Shown piece after piece: positions 9,105 through 17,801 of a stretch of 29,952 nucleotides of DNA. The stretch is from a virus, in IMG/VR virus record IMGVR_UViG_3300014819_000002, positions 73,175-103,126 of that record; one strand, given 5' to 3'. The position numbers and the translations under genes are program-made. Numbering within the stretch: position 1 is the stretch's first letter; each line of letters opens with the position of its first letter. Below the pieces are notes generated by a model. It ran no database searches and had not been told where the DNA came from. It worked only from the letters and a program-made list of their open reading frames with translations.

Positions 9105-10826
9105 TTATTCCCCAAATATTTTGGTAGATTTTACATTGAAATTGTATATGTTTTTTACGATATCATCAGAAGTAGTAATTGATTGATCAAGTTGTTGAAA
9201 CTGTACTTGAGTTCTAAGAACATTATTTGCAAGAGCAAATAATGAAGGAATATTTGAATATGGAACAGCTACTGCTTTTTGAAAAGCTTGTTCTAATGTT
9301 TCTTCAAGTTGGCCAATATGATCACGCAAAGCATTAATTTGATTTTGCAATTCTTCTATTGTTGCTTTATAAACTGTATAACGAATATATGGCTGTTCTA
9401 AGGTTGTAGCTCGACCTATATATATTTCATTCGCTTCTAATTGCATTTTTCCTTCTTGATTTAAAAGAATATATGCCAAGCTGCCATCTGGTGTTGTTGG
9501 ATTGGCATTTGGGTCTGATGAAATACTGTTAATATTTTGTTTTCCTTCACGGATTATAAGAATAGAACCATTTATACGTGCTTGTTGATCTTCAACTGGT
9601 TCTCTTCTAGCAATTATTCGAATATGATCTGCTTTGTTAACAACATAACTTCTTCCATGTTTTTCATTAACTGGTTGCGGTTGTGTATTCGGCAAACATT
9701 CTGGCGGATATATAATTCCTTCACCATTAATGTTTATTAATCGATAATTTTCATCAACTCTACTTTGTTGTACTATATAAACACGAGCCGCATCAAAAAT
9801 AGGATCCGGATTTCCTTCATCCGGATTTACTAAATTTTCTCTACCATTTCGAAATGGATTTTTATCCGTTTCTAAAAACCCACGAATATTATCAATTACC
9901 AATGGTGCAGTCGATTTTGAACCTGGCGGATTATCTGCGGGATCACCGCCTTTTGGATTTCTTCCAGCAGCCAAAAGATAACGACCTCGACCTGTCACCA
10001 AATCAATAGCTCCGGCTTGTCTCGGTGTTCCACCAGTTTTTGTTATATCAATAGGATTTGTTTGTATTGCTCCATCAATACTGCCATTCCTATCTTCTCC
10101 TAACATTATCAAAGAATTATTTGCACCTTGCAATATTAATTCTTGAGGTCTTTTTTTCCATCTTGGTACCGGTTCCGGAGTTATAAAAACTGTTGATGGT
10201 GCTTGATTAAACAAAAGATTATAAGGATTTTCTGTAGCATCATTTTCAACTGGTGGTAATGTTAGTGAATCAATTGTATTTCCGCCATTTGGAAAATCTT
10301 CTGGACCCGTTGAAACATCTCTTTCCGCTTCTTCTCTGGTGCTATATGATTGCAAATTATTAGCAGGATCAAATCTACGATCATTGTGTGTATAATTTGG
10401 ATCTTCTATTGTTCCATATGTAGGTACCCTAGTTAACCAATAACCCACCGATATTCCATTTCCAACTGGATCCTCATAAATAACATATACATGCTCACCA
10501 GGCGATATTGGCATCATCATATGTGATGAATAAAATGGAAACAATATCGTATTTGTTGATGCAGAATTACCACTTCCATTTGAAACTATTTTCGCAATAA
10601 TTGTATTAACAGTCATTAATTCAACTAAATCTGGATTATTGACGGTATCGATCAATACTTGTTTATATTCGTCTGTAAGACGTGTTGGATCAACAATAAT
10701 ATCAACAACAACAGCTCTTTGTAATATTGGAGTTTGCGTTGTAGAAAAGGAATCTGCAATAGCTGCACCAGTAATCCCCTGACCACCACTTAAACTTCTT
10801 AAAAATCCTTTTCCTGTTATAGCCAT
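9105..10826 (-). CDS. Baseplate hub / central spike protein, T4 gp5-like OB-fold
   Basis: The 573-residue protein shows the N-terminal OB-fold signature of T4-like gp5 at about residues 95-152: ILFPFYSSHMMMPISPGEH, then YWLTRVP and EDPNYTHNDRR. In T4, gp5 is the trimeric hub with an OB domain, a lysozyme domain and a beta-helical spike. Here I see no lysozyme motif; the middle is Pro/Asn/Gly-rich, and a segment of about 485-525 (TIEELQNQINALRDHI) is a likely coiled coil. The ATG shares one base with the previous stop (TAATG, 10824-10828), so translation is coupled. It fits between the hub-side and wedge genes. The gp5-like call is good for the N-terminus, less sure for the rest. Confidence 0.75.
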   Translation of the reverse strand: MAITGKGFLRSLSGGQGITGAAIADSFSTTQTPILQRAVVVDIIVDPTRLTDEYKQVLIDTVNNPDLVELMTVNTIIAKIVSNGSGNSASTNTILFPFYSSHMMMPISPGEHVYVIYEDPVGNGISVGYWLTRVPTYGTIEDPNYTHNDRRFDPANNLQSYSTREEAERDVSTGPEDFPNGGNTIDSLTLPPVENDATENPYNLLFNQAPSTVFITPEPVPRWKKRPQELILQGANNSLIMLGEDRNGSIDGAIQTNPIDITKTGGTPRQAGAIDLVTGRGRYLLAAGRNPKGGDPADNPPGSKSTAPLVIDNIRGFLETDKNPFRNGRENLVNPDEGNPDPIFDAARVYIVQQSRVDENYRLININGEGIIYPPECLPNTQPQPVNEKHGRSYVVNKADHIRIIARREPVEDQQARINGSILIIREGKQNINSISSDPNANPTTPDGSLAYILLNQEGKMQLEANEIYIGRATTLEQPYIRYTVYKATIEELQNQINALRDHIGQLEETLEQAFQKAVAVPYSNIPSLFALANNVLRTQVQFQQLDQSITTSDDIVKNIYNFNVKSTKIFGE

Positions 10827-12088
10827 TACATTCCGTACTTCTTAATGCCCAATATCTGATTGATAGGTGCAAAAGCACCAGTTAACTTATATAACTTACC
10901 ATTATATTTGAAAGCTATTCCTTCCATAGAACTGGTAATACGATCTAAAGATCGAAGACGACTAAGTTCGCTATCGAGAATCTGATTCTGGTGTTCTCCA
11001 CCAGAACTACGTATATGTTCTATAGCCGATTGAACTTCGTCTTTTAATCTTTTAACTTCTTCATTTGGGTTCAATATTAGATAACTTTGAACGCCCTGTA
11101 ATACAGATATAGCAAAGCTTGTAATGATATTTCTTATTGGCTCTACAGTATTAGAATATAGTTTTGGTGCATTTCTAATAAGATTCAATACAACCGGAAG
11201 ATCAGCTTGCTGCAACAAACCTTCACTAATTAAATCTTTCAAAATAGGCTTTTTAGAAGTTATCGTTGCATTAAAATCGCCTATTAACTCGGCTAAATAT
11301 TGTTTTGTATCTTCATCAGCAACGAGTTTTGCCATATCTTCAGACATGAGTTTTTCTACAAACATGTCATTAAGAGTGTTATCATTGCTCATGCTATATT
11401 TATTCATTAATTCGTTAAGACCGTTAAGTGCTTCTTCTAGTGGCTCATCATTAGAAAGCTTTTGTAGAGGAACCATAACTGGGCTCAATACTTTCCATCC
11501 AGAATTCTTTATTGCTAACTGCATTCGGTTAACAGAAGAAACTAATCTGGCAAAGTTTTTTGAAGTATCTATTGTTAAGGGTTGACCGTTTTCATCATAT
11601 ACGGTTCCACTTTCATGAAATATAACAGCATCTTGATCGTAGTTAATTACATTTGGATTTAATGTTCCAACAATCTCTGCCGAATACCAAATCTTCCCAT
11701 CATTAAATATTTTTTTTCTTTCGGTAGCAGATATAGCAGCTATAGCAGCAGACATTATTTTATATGCTTTAGTAAATGCAGCAGCAACATTTGGTTTATC
11801 TGCCCAACGACTTTCAACTTCATCAGCACCCATGCCGCCAGTCTTTATGTTTCCGATATTTCTAGCAAATCTTAAACCGGTAGAGGGTTCAAATGTAAAA
11901 AATATATTTTGACCATCTAACTTTTCTGTAACACTTTCTAATTTGCCTTTAGTAGCTTGATTAAAAACAGCTTTTATTTCTCCAAAAGTTAACTCTTGAT
12001 CTTCATACAAATGGGACATATGGCCACCAAGACCACCCTCATTCATATTTTCAAAAAGTTGTTTTATATAAATGTTGTTCTGTTTCAT
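10826..12088 (-). CDS. Nucleotidyltransferase/ligase-fold-like protein in tail cluster
   Basis: The 420-residue protein carries, in order, elements of the covalent nucleotidyltransferase superfamily (DNA/RNA ligases, capping enzymes). These are EKLDGQN (K56-x-D-G, motif I), an FARNIGN strand with Arg76, SAEIVG (136-141, motif III-like Glu), MEGIAFKY (388-395, motif IV E-G-I-x-x-K) and YKLTG (400-404, motif V-like). A helical insert (about 210-380) separates the early from the late motifs. I do not know its substrate. The position beside gp5-like and gp25-like genes is odd for a repair ligase and could mean a structural derivative of the fold. The gene starts inside the stop of the preceding gene (ATGA overlap). 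The function is inferred from motifs only. Confidence 0.65.
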   Translation of the reverse strand: MKQNNIYIKQLFENMNEGGLGGHMSHLYEDQELTFGEIKAVFNQATKGKLESVTEKLDGQNIFFTFEPSTGLRFARNIGNIKTGGMGADEVESRWADKPNVAAAFTKAYKIMSAAIAAISATERKKIFNDGKIWYSAEIVGTLNPNVINYDQDAVIFHESGTVYDENGQPLTIDTSKNFARLVSSVNRMQLAIKNSGWKVLSPVMVPLQKLSNDEPLEEALNGLNELMNKYSMSNDNTLNDMFVEKLMSEDMAKLVADEDTKQYLAELIGDFNATITSKKPILKDLISEGLLQQADLPVVLNLIRNAPKLYSNTVEPIRNIITSFAISVLQGVQSYLILNPNEEVKRLKDEVQSAIEHIRSSGGEHQNQILDSELSRLRSLDRITSSMEGIAFKYNGKLYKLTGAFAPINQILGIKKYGM

Positions 12089-12546
12089 TGTTTAAGACCA
12101 GTTGTAGTTTTTTGAATTCGTTCATAAATATCATCTTCTGACATCATCTCATCCAAATCTTCTTCACTGGCTTTTGAAACTAACTCAGTTAACTTTAATA
12201 TTTGATCATTTGCTTTACTCATTCTTTCCATATAACGAGCCAAGTTTTGACCATGAATAGCGTGCTCATTAGGATTAGAATGAACATAACCGTAAAGGTC
12301 TATCCACATAATATAAGCATTCTTACGATCTTGCACCGCATTTTCATATATTTGACGCCACAAATGTTTTGTCTTTTCTTCTACTGAACTTATTCCATCC
12401 AATAATTCAGTAAAGTTTGCAACTTGTTTTATAATCTTTTGATCAATATGTGTAGTGTCTTCTGGAGTAAACTTAGTTTCTCCATTCCCGTAATCTTCTT
12501 GCGGTGTATTAATAATTGGTATTTGCTGTTTTTTATTTCTAGCCAT
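12085..12546 (-). CDS. Possible small terminase subunit (T4 gp16-like), else unknown
   Basis: The 153-residue protein is charged and mostly helical, with a flexible N-terminus. The core WRQIYENAVQDRKNAYIMW, then NPNEHAIHGQNLARYMER and SKANDQILKLTELV, resembles by eye the central region of T4 gp16, which has a comparable M-x(n)-T-N-R-E-I-L-K-L-H-K segment. Gp16 forms the oligomer that regulates the large terminase during DNA packaging. This likeness is a recollection, not an alignment result. The large terminase is not in the window. The ATG at 12546 has no clear Shine-Dalgarno, but a TATAAT-like box lies just upstream. If it is not gp16, it is an unknown helical protein. Confidence 0.55.
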   Translation of the reverse strand: MARNKKQQIPIINTPQEDYGNGETKFTPEDTTHIDQKIIKQVANFTELLDGISSVEEKTKHLWRQIYENAVQDRKNAYIMWIDLYGYVHSNPNEHAIHGQNLARYMERMSKANDQILKLTELVSKASEEDLDEMMSEDDIYERIQKTTTGLKQ

Positions 12547-12569
12547 ATACGTAATTATAAAAGCAAAGT
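12547..12569. promoter_or_regulatory. Candidate promoter in 23-bp divergent gap
   Basis: The 23 bases between two divergent start codons contain TATAAT on the minus strand (as TTTTATAATTACG), with no convincing -35 box. T4-type late promoters have only a -10-like box, so it could serve the minus-strand virion operon. On the plus strand the same stretch reads ATTATAAAA. A promoter here would leave almost no leader for either gene. The plus-strand gene lacks a Shine-Dalgarno. This is a weak call from sequence likeness only. Confidence 0.25.
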
Positions 12570-13022
12570 ATGAAACAAGCTAAACAAGTATACATACATT
12601 TTACAGACTCAAAGGGCGCATTAGGCATTTACAAAAGTAAAGAGCTGTGGAGTAGTTCTTTCATTGAAGGCGTATATGCGGTTGCAGTTGGTGCACCATC
12701 CGTACCAGAAGTTCAACAAACAAGGCTAGGCAGAGCTAAGTCAAGGGATGTTGCCGTTCTCTTCACTACTACCGAATTACCAAACTACTGCTATCCAGAA
12801 GAATGTGTCTGGATAGCTGAAAAGATTCCGATCAAAGTCGTAAATATAATACCGACCAAAACCGCTCTAAAATATTTGAATGGAGAAACACCTTCAATCG
12901 GTAGCAATTTTGCTCAAAGATTAGCTATTCCAACAAAAGAAATACCAGAACCAGAAAATCCACCTGATTGGCTGTTTAAAGAAAATGTTAAAAATCTGTT
13001 AAATTATTTGCTTATTTGCTAA
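12570..13022 (+). CDS. Lone plus-strand gene; possible ADP-ribosyltransferase-fold protein
   Basis: This 150-residue protein is the only plausible plus-strand gene of the window. It starts MKQAKQVYIHFTDSKGALGI and shows YIHFT (H10), a GIYKSKELWSSS segment, GVYAVAVGA (Y36) and CYPEECVW (E77/E78). An H-x-T near the start, a central Tyr/Ser stretch and a later Glu recall the H-Y-[EDQ] arrangement of ADP-ribosyltransferase-like folds such as HYD1 or TRPT1/KptA types. That is a hypothesis only. The gene is divergent from the 153-residue gene (23-bp gap) and its 3' end overlaps the late sigma gene by 11 nt in convergent orientation. There is no Shine-Dalgarno. Codon content and the compact globular sequence argue that it is real. 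Confidence 0.65.
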   Translation: MKQAKQVYIHFTDSKGALGIYKSKELWSSSFIEGVYAVAVGAPSVPEVQQTRLGRAKSRDVAVLFTTTELPNYCYPEECVWIAEKIPIKVVNIIPTKTALKYLNGETPSIGSNFAQRLAIPTKEIPEPENPPDWLFKENVKNLLNYLLIC

Positions 13023-13851
13023 ATTCTTCATTTTTCGCATCACGATAGTAACGCTTAAGAGAAGACAAGACAATAGATAATTGCTTTGAATTAAGTGTTG
13101 TAAGTTCTCTCACATATAGTAATATAGCTCGCTTACTTAAAAGATCAACATCTTCGAGGTTATTAACTAAAACTTTAATAGCGTTAATGACAGTTTTTTC
13201 ATTTTCGGTTTTGACTTTATATTCTATAGCAGTTACCATTTTTGTTAATTGATCACGAGGATTTATTGCAAATAATGATTCTTCGAAACCGGCATCAAAA
13301 TGATAGTTCTCAATCTGCTCTTGTTCTTCTTTTGTAAGATTTTCTTGATCATCTATAGAAACATAATTTTGAACACGTTTCATGTTCTGTTTACTTTTAA
13401 TAGTTAACCAATTTTTAGCTACAACGTTGAAATATGAAAAAGCTTTGCTTCCTTTTTCGGCATTAAACTTATCTACGGCAGTATATAAAAATTGAAGACA
13501 TTCGTGTTTAAGATCCTGCTTACTCTCATACATAACAGTAAATCCATAAACGTTAATTAAATTTTCAACAAGATTATCAAAAGCAGGAAGGATTTCTTTT
13601 ACATATATCTTTTTCTTTTTATTAGCATCAACTTCTTGTTGGTATATTATAATCTGCTCTTGAGTTTTATCACTAAAATAATTAACAAGAGTCGGTCCAG
13701 ACTTACGTTTTATTTTTCTTCTATTTTTTTTCTTTTCTATGTATGCAATAGGTGGAATAGAATCAGATACAGCAACTTCAACCGTTACTAGATTACCCAT
13801 TTCTTCCAACTCATTTGATATATCAACGATTGATTTCTTGCGGTATTTCAT
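13012..13851 (-). CDS. Late-transcription sigma factor, T4 gp55-like
   Basis: The 279-residue protein has a sigma region 2 signature at about 113-160: LKHECLQFLYTAVDKF, then NAEKGSKAFSYFNVVAKNW. This form (KGTKAFSYF-N-x-x-AKNW) is typical of T4 gp55-like sigma factors. A Lys-rich N-terminus (residues 40-51) and an acidic linker flank it. Gp55 directs host RNA polymerase to late promoters with only a TATAAATA-type -10 box and works with the sliding clamp. The ATG at 13851 has GGAG 9 nt upstream, and the gene overlaps the preceding one by 29 nt, suggesting coupling. It is 50% longer than T4 gp55 (185), mainly through N- and C-terminal extensions. Confidence 0.85.
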   Translation of the reverse strand: MKYRKKSIVDISNELEEMGNLVTVEVAVSDSIPPIAYIEKKKNRRKIKRKSGPTLVNYFSDKTQEQIIIYQQEVDANKKKKIYVKEILPAFDNLVENLINVYGFTVMYESKQDLKHECLQFLYTAVDKFNAEKGSKAFSYFNVVAKNWLTIKSKQNMKRVQNYVSIDDQENLTKEEQEQIENYHFDAGFEESLFAINPRDQLTKMVTAIEYKVKTENEKTVINAIKVLVNNLEDVDLLSKRAILLYVRELTTLNSKQLSIVLSSLKRYYRDAKNEEFSK

Positions 13852-14233
13852 CCATCATTTCTCCACGTCGGAAACGTTCTCTCATTAAACGCTCTTGTAT
13901 TTCACGAATATCCGGTTCTTCCTCAACGATAACCGTATATTTTTGTTTGCTACGTTCTACAAATTTTAATGCAACACGATTAATAGACATCTTATTGTTT
14001 TTTACTTCTGCCATCGCTTCTTTTACAACTAGTTGAACTTCTTTGCTGTCAAAGAATAATCGCATTCCTAATATCTTTTCTAATGTCTTTTCTGTATCTT
14101 CTAAAGCCTCAATAGCATCAGAAAAATCATCTTCAATAATCATAATAATACGTGCAAAACGAATTAGATAAAATATTGATGTTGCCAACAATAAAAAGAG
14201 TATTAAAGATAATACGCTAATAAATATAATCAT
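13823..14233 (-). CDS. Single-span membrane protein with coiled-coil-like region
   Basis: The 136-residue protein has one strong N-terminal hydrophobic helix (FISVLSLILFLLLATSIFY, residues 4-22), followed by positively charged residues, consistent with a membrane anchor with its C-terminus in the cytoplasm. Residues of about 35-60 (DDFSDAIEALEDTEKTLEKI) form a likely coiled coil, and the rest is charged and basic, ending in a run of Arg and Glu. I recognise no family. The ATG at 14233 overlaps the stop of the upstream glycosyltransferase (ATGA), and the 3' end overlaps the sigma gene. No function is assigned. Confidence 0.7.
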   Translation of the reverse strand: MIIFISVLSLILFLLLATSIFYLIRFARIIMIIEDDFSDAIEALEDTEKTLEKILGMRLFFDSKEVQLVVKEAMAEVKNNKMSINRVALKFVERSKQKYTVIVEEEPDIREIQERLMRERFRRGEMMDEIPQEINR

Positions 14234-15408
14234 GCCAAAATATCCTTAAGAGCTTCAGTATATTTAACAGATACAGCTTCGTATGAATATTCATTCTTTA
14301 AAGTTTCAGCAAGTTCTTTTGCCCATTGCTGTGGAACACTAGTGCTACTAACAAACTTCTTAACTCTTTGTTTAAAATCATCTTCTTTGACATTTGCCCA
14401 GCGAGCATTAGGCATCCATATTTGATTATCTACACGACTCTGATGTATTGTTTCTAAACGATAATCAAATTTTACATATTTGCCTTTATTAAGAAATTCT
14501 GTATGAGCACTCCAACCGGTTGCCATAACTGGAAGTCCAGAAGCAGCAGCTTCTAATAAAGGAAGCCCAAATCCTTCCCCTCGTGTTGCGCTAACAATAG
14601 CTTTAATCTTTGGATGACGATACAATCCAGCAACTTCCTCATCTGTCATATCTCCATGAAGAAGATGAAACTTTGGAAATGCAGAACCTTTTTTTGTTTC
14701 CATTGTAAGTTGAGCCAACAAGTTTGTTGTTCTAATGCGATCAACCACTGTATTACGTCCTGTATTTGTTTTAACAATAACACCAATATCGGGATTATCT
14801 TTGAACTGTTCACTCAACCACTTAATAGTATAAAATAAGTTCTTACGATCATTTTCAGGATTATTACCAGTTAATTGGCCAAATACCAAGAAGTTAAAAT
14901 CGGTTGAGACATCTAAATCAAGTTGTGGTAGGTCTGATTTAGCAATAGCATCAATAAAAGCTTCCGGAATAACAACGATCTTTGTTTTTACTTCTCCAGT
15001 ATTTGTAAATACAGACTTAACAAATTCTGATGGAACAATAACAAGATCCATACGATTAATCGCTGAAATCCATGCCGGATTACAAACATCACTTTCAACG
15101 CCGGCTGTCAGACCAACATTATAATCTGCCAGAAAAGGATTCCATTCATTTGGAAGTTGCAACTGTAGAGAAACATCATATTTGTCTCTTTTACCAGCAG
15201 CTTGAAGTAGGCGACCAACAAGCCCATCTTGTGCATAAACATCTACAAGCCATGGTGTAGCACCCCAAGGAAGTGGCTCGGTGACCACATCAATATTACC
15301 GGTCTTATCAGCCAAATCAAATAACCAGCGAGCAATCTGACGGGCGTGCACTCCATAACCACTTTCTGAAAGAACAGGACCACGAAGTATAACTGTTTTT
15401 TTTGTCAT
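14230..15408 (-). CDS. GT-B glycosyltransferase (GT4-like)
   Basis: The 392-residue enzyme has the GT4 C-terminal signature TRGEGFGLPLLEAAASG, the E-x7-E motif that binds the nucleotide-sugar ribose and phosphate (Glu278 and Glu286). The N-terminal domain opens with VILRGPVLSESGYGVHA, an acceptor-side Gly-rich loop. An in-frame GTG at 15426 would overlap the upstream stop, but ATG at 15408 is preferred because AAGGGA lies 7 nt before it. The donor and acceptor are unknown. It is the last glycosyltransferase of the cassette, so it may act on the same glycan as the genes upstream. Catalysis in this family is usually retaining. Confidence 0.85.
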   Translation of the reverse strand: MTKKTVILRGPVLSESGYGVHARQIARWLFDLADKTGNIDVVTEPLPWGATPWLVDVYAQDGLVGRLLQAAGKRDKYDVSLQLQLPNEWNPFLADYNVGLTAGVESDVCNPAWISAINRMDLVIVPSEFVKSVFTNTGEVKTKIVVIPEAFIDAIAKSDLPQLDLDVSTDFNFLVFGQLTGNNPENDRKNLFYTIKWLSEQFKDNPDIGVIVKTNTGRNTVVDRIRTTNLLAQLTMETKKGSAFPKFHLLHGDMTDEEVAGLYRHPKIKAIVSATRGEGFGLPLLEAAASGLPVMATGWSAHTEFLNKGKYVKFDYRLETIHQSRVDNQIWMPNARWANVKEDDFKQRVKKFVSSTSVPQQWAKELAETLKNEYSYEAVSVKYTEALKDILA

Positions 15409-15422
15409 CTCTTTATCCCTTA

Positions 15423-16754
15423 TCACTTAATGTTGATTAACTTGTTAGCAAGAGCAGGATTAATAGTTGTCAATGTCCAACGTTTATTTTTTCCAGCTTC
15501 TTTATTTGCCTTAAAATCTTCTACACACTTTAACATAGTTTCGTGCCATTGTTGAACCATATTTTCATATTTAAATTCATGTTCAAGATATTCTGCCGCT
15601 TTCTCACGAAATTCTGTTTTCTTTTCTGGGGTCCATGAATATATTTCCATAAAAGCATCTGCCAGTTGTTTCTCTGTACAAAAGTCTTCAAAAATATATG
15701 GAACCATTTGTGAACCAACCAATGAACGTTTGGCTGGTTCTATAGCAACGCCATATTGATATCCATTACGATAATCTTCCACTTGACGTGTTTCTCCACC
15801 GGTCTTTAAAGCAATTATTGGCTTACCAACTTGTAAAGAAATAAGAGTAGAAAGACCGAAACCTTCATTCTTAGAGATATTAACAGTGACATCTGCAATG
15901 TTGTGCATAACGTTCATTTGTTCAAATTGAAGGCGATCATTTGAGAACCAAACGTTATCATTTAATCCAAGCATATCGGACACTGCAAGAATATTTGGTC
16001 CTTCTACATCAGCAGGATCTGTATGCATGATTAGAACAGCCTTACGATGACCCTCTTTTTTTTCTAATGCATCAAGAAATTGTTTCCAAGCATATAAAAC
16101 GTCATTTGGCATTTTACGAGTGGCATTACGATTAACCCAAAGAGCTTTGAACCAATCTGCTTTAGAACCAAAATTCTGTTGTTTTAATTGAGTAATTTTT
16201 TCCTCTGGTAACGTATTGTATACAGCTTTTGGAAAAGTGTGAGGAATGTAATTTGTTTTATTTGGGAAATGCGGTTTTACTAGCTCGAATGTCTTATAAG
16301 AGAGACAGTTAATAAGATCGGTGCTTTCATACCATGGATAGTTAAATGCTGGATATGGATCATTATCCCAAACGTGCCAATAAACGATTGGACAAACCTG
16401 ATGAATTTCATCTTCCATTTCCCAAAGCCAAATGAACTGACGAGGATCGGTAAATAGGAAGATAGCATCTGGTTGTTCCGTAACAAGAAGCTGGCGTATC
16501 AATTCTTTGCTTCCAAAGCCGTCTACAGGCTTTACAATGAAGTCAGGGTTGACAGCTATCGTGTCATACTTTGCGTGCTTCATAGCGCCACCTAAGCAGC
16601 GGAATGACCATTGACCGGTCTTTACTAGTCCATCAATAAGAAATCGAGCTTGAACACCAACACCTGAAGGGGCGAGTGGGTGATCCGAAAGGGTTATAAC
16701 CTTGTATTTCTTTTTGAAATTAAAAGCGGTGAGAAATGTGTTCTCTTCTGACAT
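15423..16754 (-). CDS. GT-B glycosyltransferase (GT4-like, atypical second motif)
   Basis: The 443-residue protein shows HPLAPSGVGVQARFL near the N-terminus, a sugar-binding acceptor loop, and KNEGFGLSTLISLQVGKP near 296-312. The first Glu (E297) of the GT4 E-x7-E motif is present, but the second is replaced by hydrophobic Ile in LISLQ, which is unusual and may mean a shifted residue or reduced activity. RNATRKMPNDVL is likely part of the donor site. The Shine-Dalgarno is a full AAGGAG 7 nt before the ATG at 16754, suggesting strong initiation. The substrate is unknown. The gene is followed closely by the second GT-B gene. Confidence 0.8.
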   Translation of the reverse strand: MSEENTFLTAFNFKKKYKVITLSDHPLAPSGVGVQARFLIDGLVKTGQWSFRCLGGAMKHAKYDTIAVNPDFIVKPVDGFGSKELIRQLLVTEQPDAIFLFTDPRQFIWLWEMEDEIHQVCPIVYWHVWDNDPYPAFNYPWYESTDLINCLSYKTFELVKPHFPNKTNYIPHTFPKAVYNTLPEEKITQLKQQNFGSKADWFKALWVNRNATRKMPNDVLYAWKQFLDALEKKEGHRKAVLIMHTDPADVEGPNILAVSDMLGLNDNVWFSNDRLQFEQMNVMHNIADVTVNISKNEGFGLSTLISLQVGKPIIALKTGGETRQVEDYRNGYQYGVAIEPAKRSLVGSQMVPYIFEDFCTEKQLADAFMEIYSWTPEKKTEFREKAAEYLEHEFKYENMVQQWHETMLKCVEDFKANKEAGKNKRWTLTTINPALANKLINIK

Positions 16755-16817
16755 TACTATCTCCTTATGATGTTGATATTTTCAGCAATAAATGCGGATA
16801 TGTTTAAAATTAGAATA

Positions 16818-17801
16818 TCAAAGATTTAATGCACGATGGTAATCTGCTTCATACATCATATGAGCTAAATCATGAAATGTTGTCTTTGGTTTCCATCCTA
16901 ATACTCTTTGTGCCTTAGAACTATCCCCAAGTAATATTGGAACCTCATGTGGGCGATATAATCTTGGATCAATCTTTACATGTTTGCTAACATCTAAACC
17001 AGCATGTTCAAAGACAACTTGTAGAAACTCACTTACTGTATGTGTTTCTCCGGTAGAAATAACATAATCATCGCCTTTTGGCTGCTGCAACATTAACCAC
17101 ATAGCCTCTACGTAATCTCCAGCAAATCCCCAATCTCTTTTTGCATCAAGATTTCCAAGATACAATGTTTCTTGTTTGCCCAACTTTATATTAGCCGCAG
17201 CAAGAGTAATCTTGCGGGTAACAAACGTCTCTCCTCTTACTGGACTTTCATGGTTAAACAATATGCCAGATGATATATGAAGCCCGTAGCCCTCACGGTA
17301 GTTACGGCAAAGATTGTGAGCATATAGTTTGGCACAGGCATAAGGAGAAGCTGGTGTCATGCGTGTCTCTTCATTTTGAGGAACGTTAACATTGTCTCCA
17401 TACATTTCTGAGGATGATGCCTGATAGAAACGTGCTTGTGGACAGATTAGCCTATAAGCCTCTAGAAGTTTCAGAGTGCCTCCACCTACTACGTCTAGGG
17501 TTTCCTCTGGAACTTCAAATGAAACCCTTACATGGCTTTGTGCGGCGAGGTTATATATCTCGTCGGGCTTATACTTGGTAAGAAGAGAATATATAGAACT
17601 TGAATCGGTCATATTGCCATATTCAAGCTTGAAGTTTGGATGACTGAAAATTGCAACATCATCTAATCTGTCTGTTGTTATAAGAGAAGTTCTTCTCTTC
17701 ATTCCTGTAACACGATAACCTTTATCAAGTAATAACTTTGCTAAATAAGAACCATCCTGACCTGTTACGCCAGTTATAAACGCAGTCTTTTGTGTTGACA
17801 T
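16818..17801 (-). CDS. gmd: GDP-mannose 4,6-dehydratase
   Basis: The 327-residue short-chain dehydrogenase/reductase converts GDP-mannose to GDP-4-keto-6-deoxymannose. Evidence: the NADP-binding [11 protein letters not shown] (residues 11-20), SSSEMYG (129-135, with the catalytic-type Ser and Glu132), YACAK (Y154-x3-K158) and [16 protein letters not shown] in the GDP-mannose pocket, all typical of Gmd. It is near the usual length (about 345). The ATG overlaps the stop of the fucose synthase gene by one base (TAATG) with GAGG 7 nt before it. The two together make GDP-L-fucose. Known in several T4-like cyanophages; inferred role here is sugar for host or virion glycan. Confidence 0.95.
   Translation of the reverse strand: MSTQKTAFITGVTGQDGSYLAKLLLDKGYRVTGMKRRTSLITTDRLDDVAIFSHPNFKLEYGNMTDSSSIYSLLTKYKPDEIYNLAAQSHVRVSFEVPEETLDVVGGGTLKLLEAYRLICPQARFYQASSSEMYGDNVNVPQNEETRMTPASPYACAKLYAHNLCRNYREGYGLHISSGILFNHESPVRGETFVTRKITLAAANIKLGKQETLYLGNLDAKRDWGFAGDYVEAMWLMLQQPKGDDYVISTGETHTVSEFLQVVFEHAGLDVSKHVKIDPRLYRPHEVPILLGDSSKAQRVLGWKPKTTFHDLAHMMYEADYHRALNL

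Noticed and set aside
11124-11585. 153-codon plus-strand open frame inside the ligase-like gene
   Set aside because: It runs antisense to a gene with clear motifs; low-complexity, Ser/Leu-rich product and no Shine-Dalgarno. It is a shadow frame.
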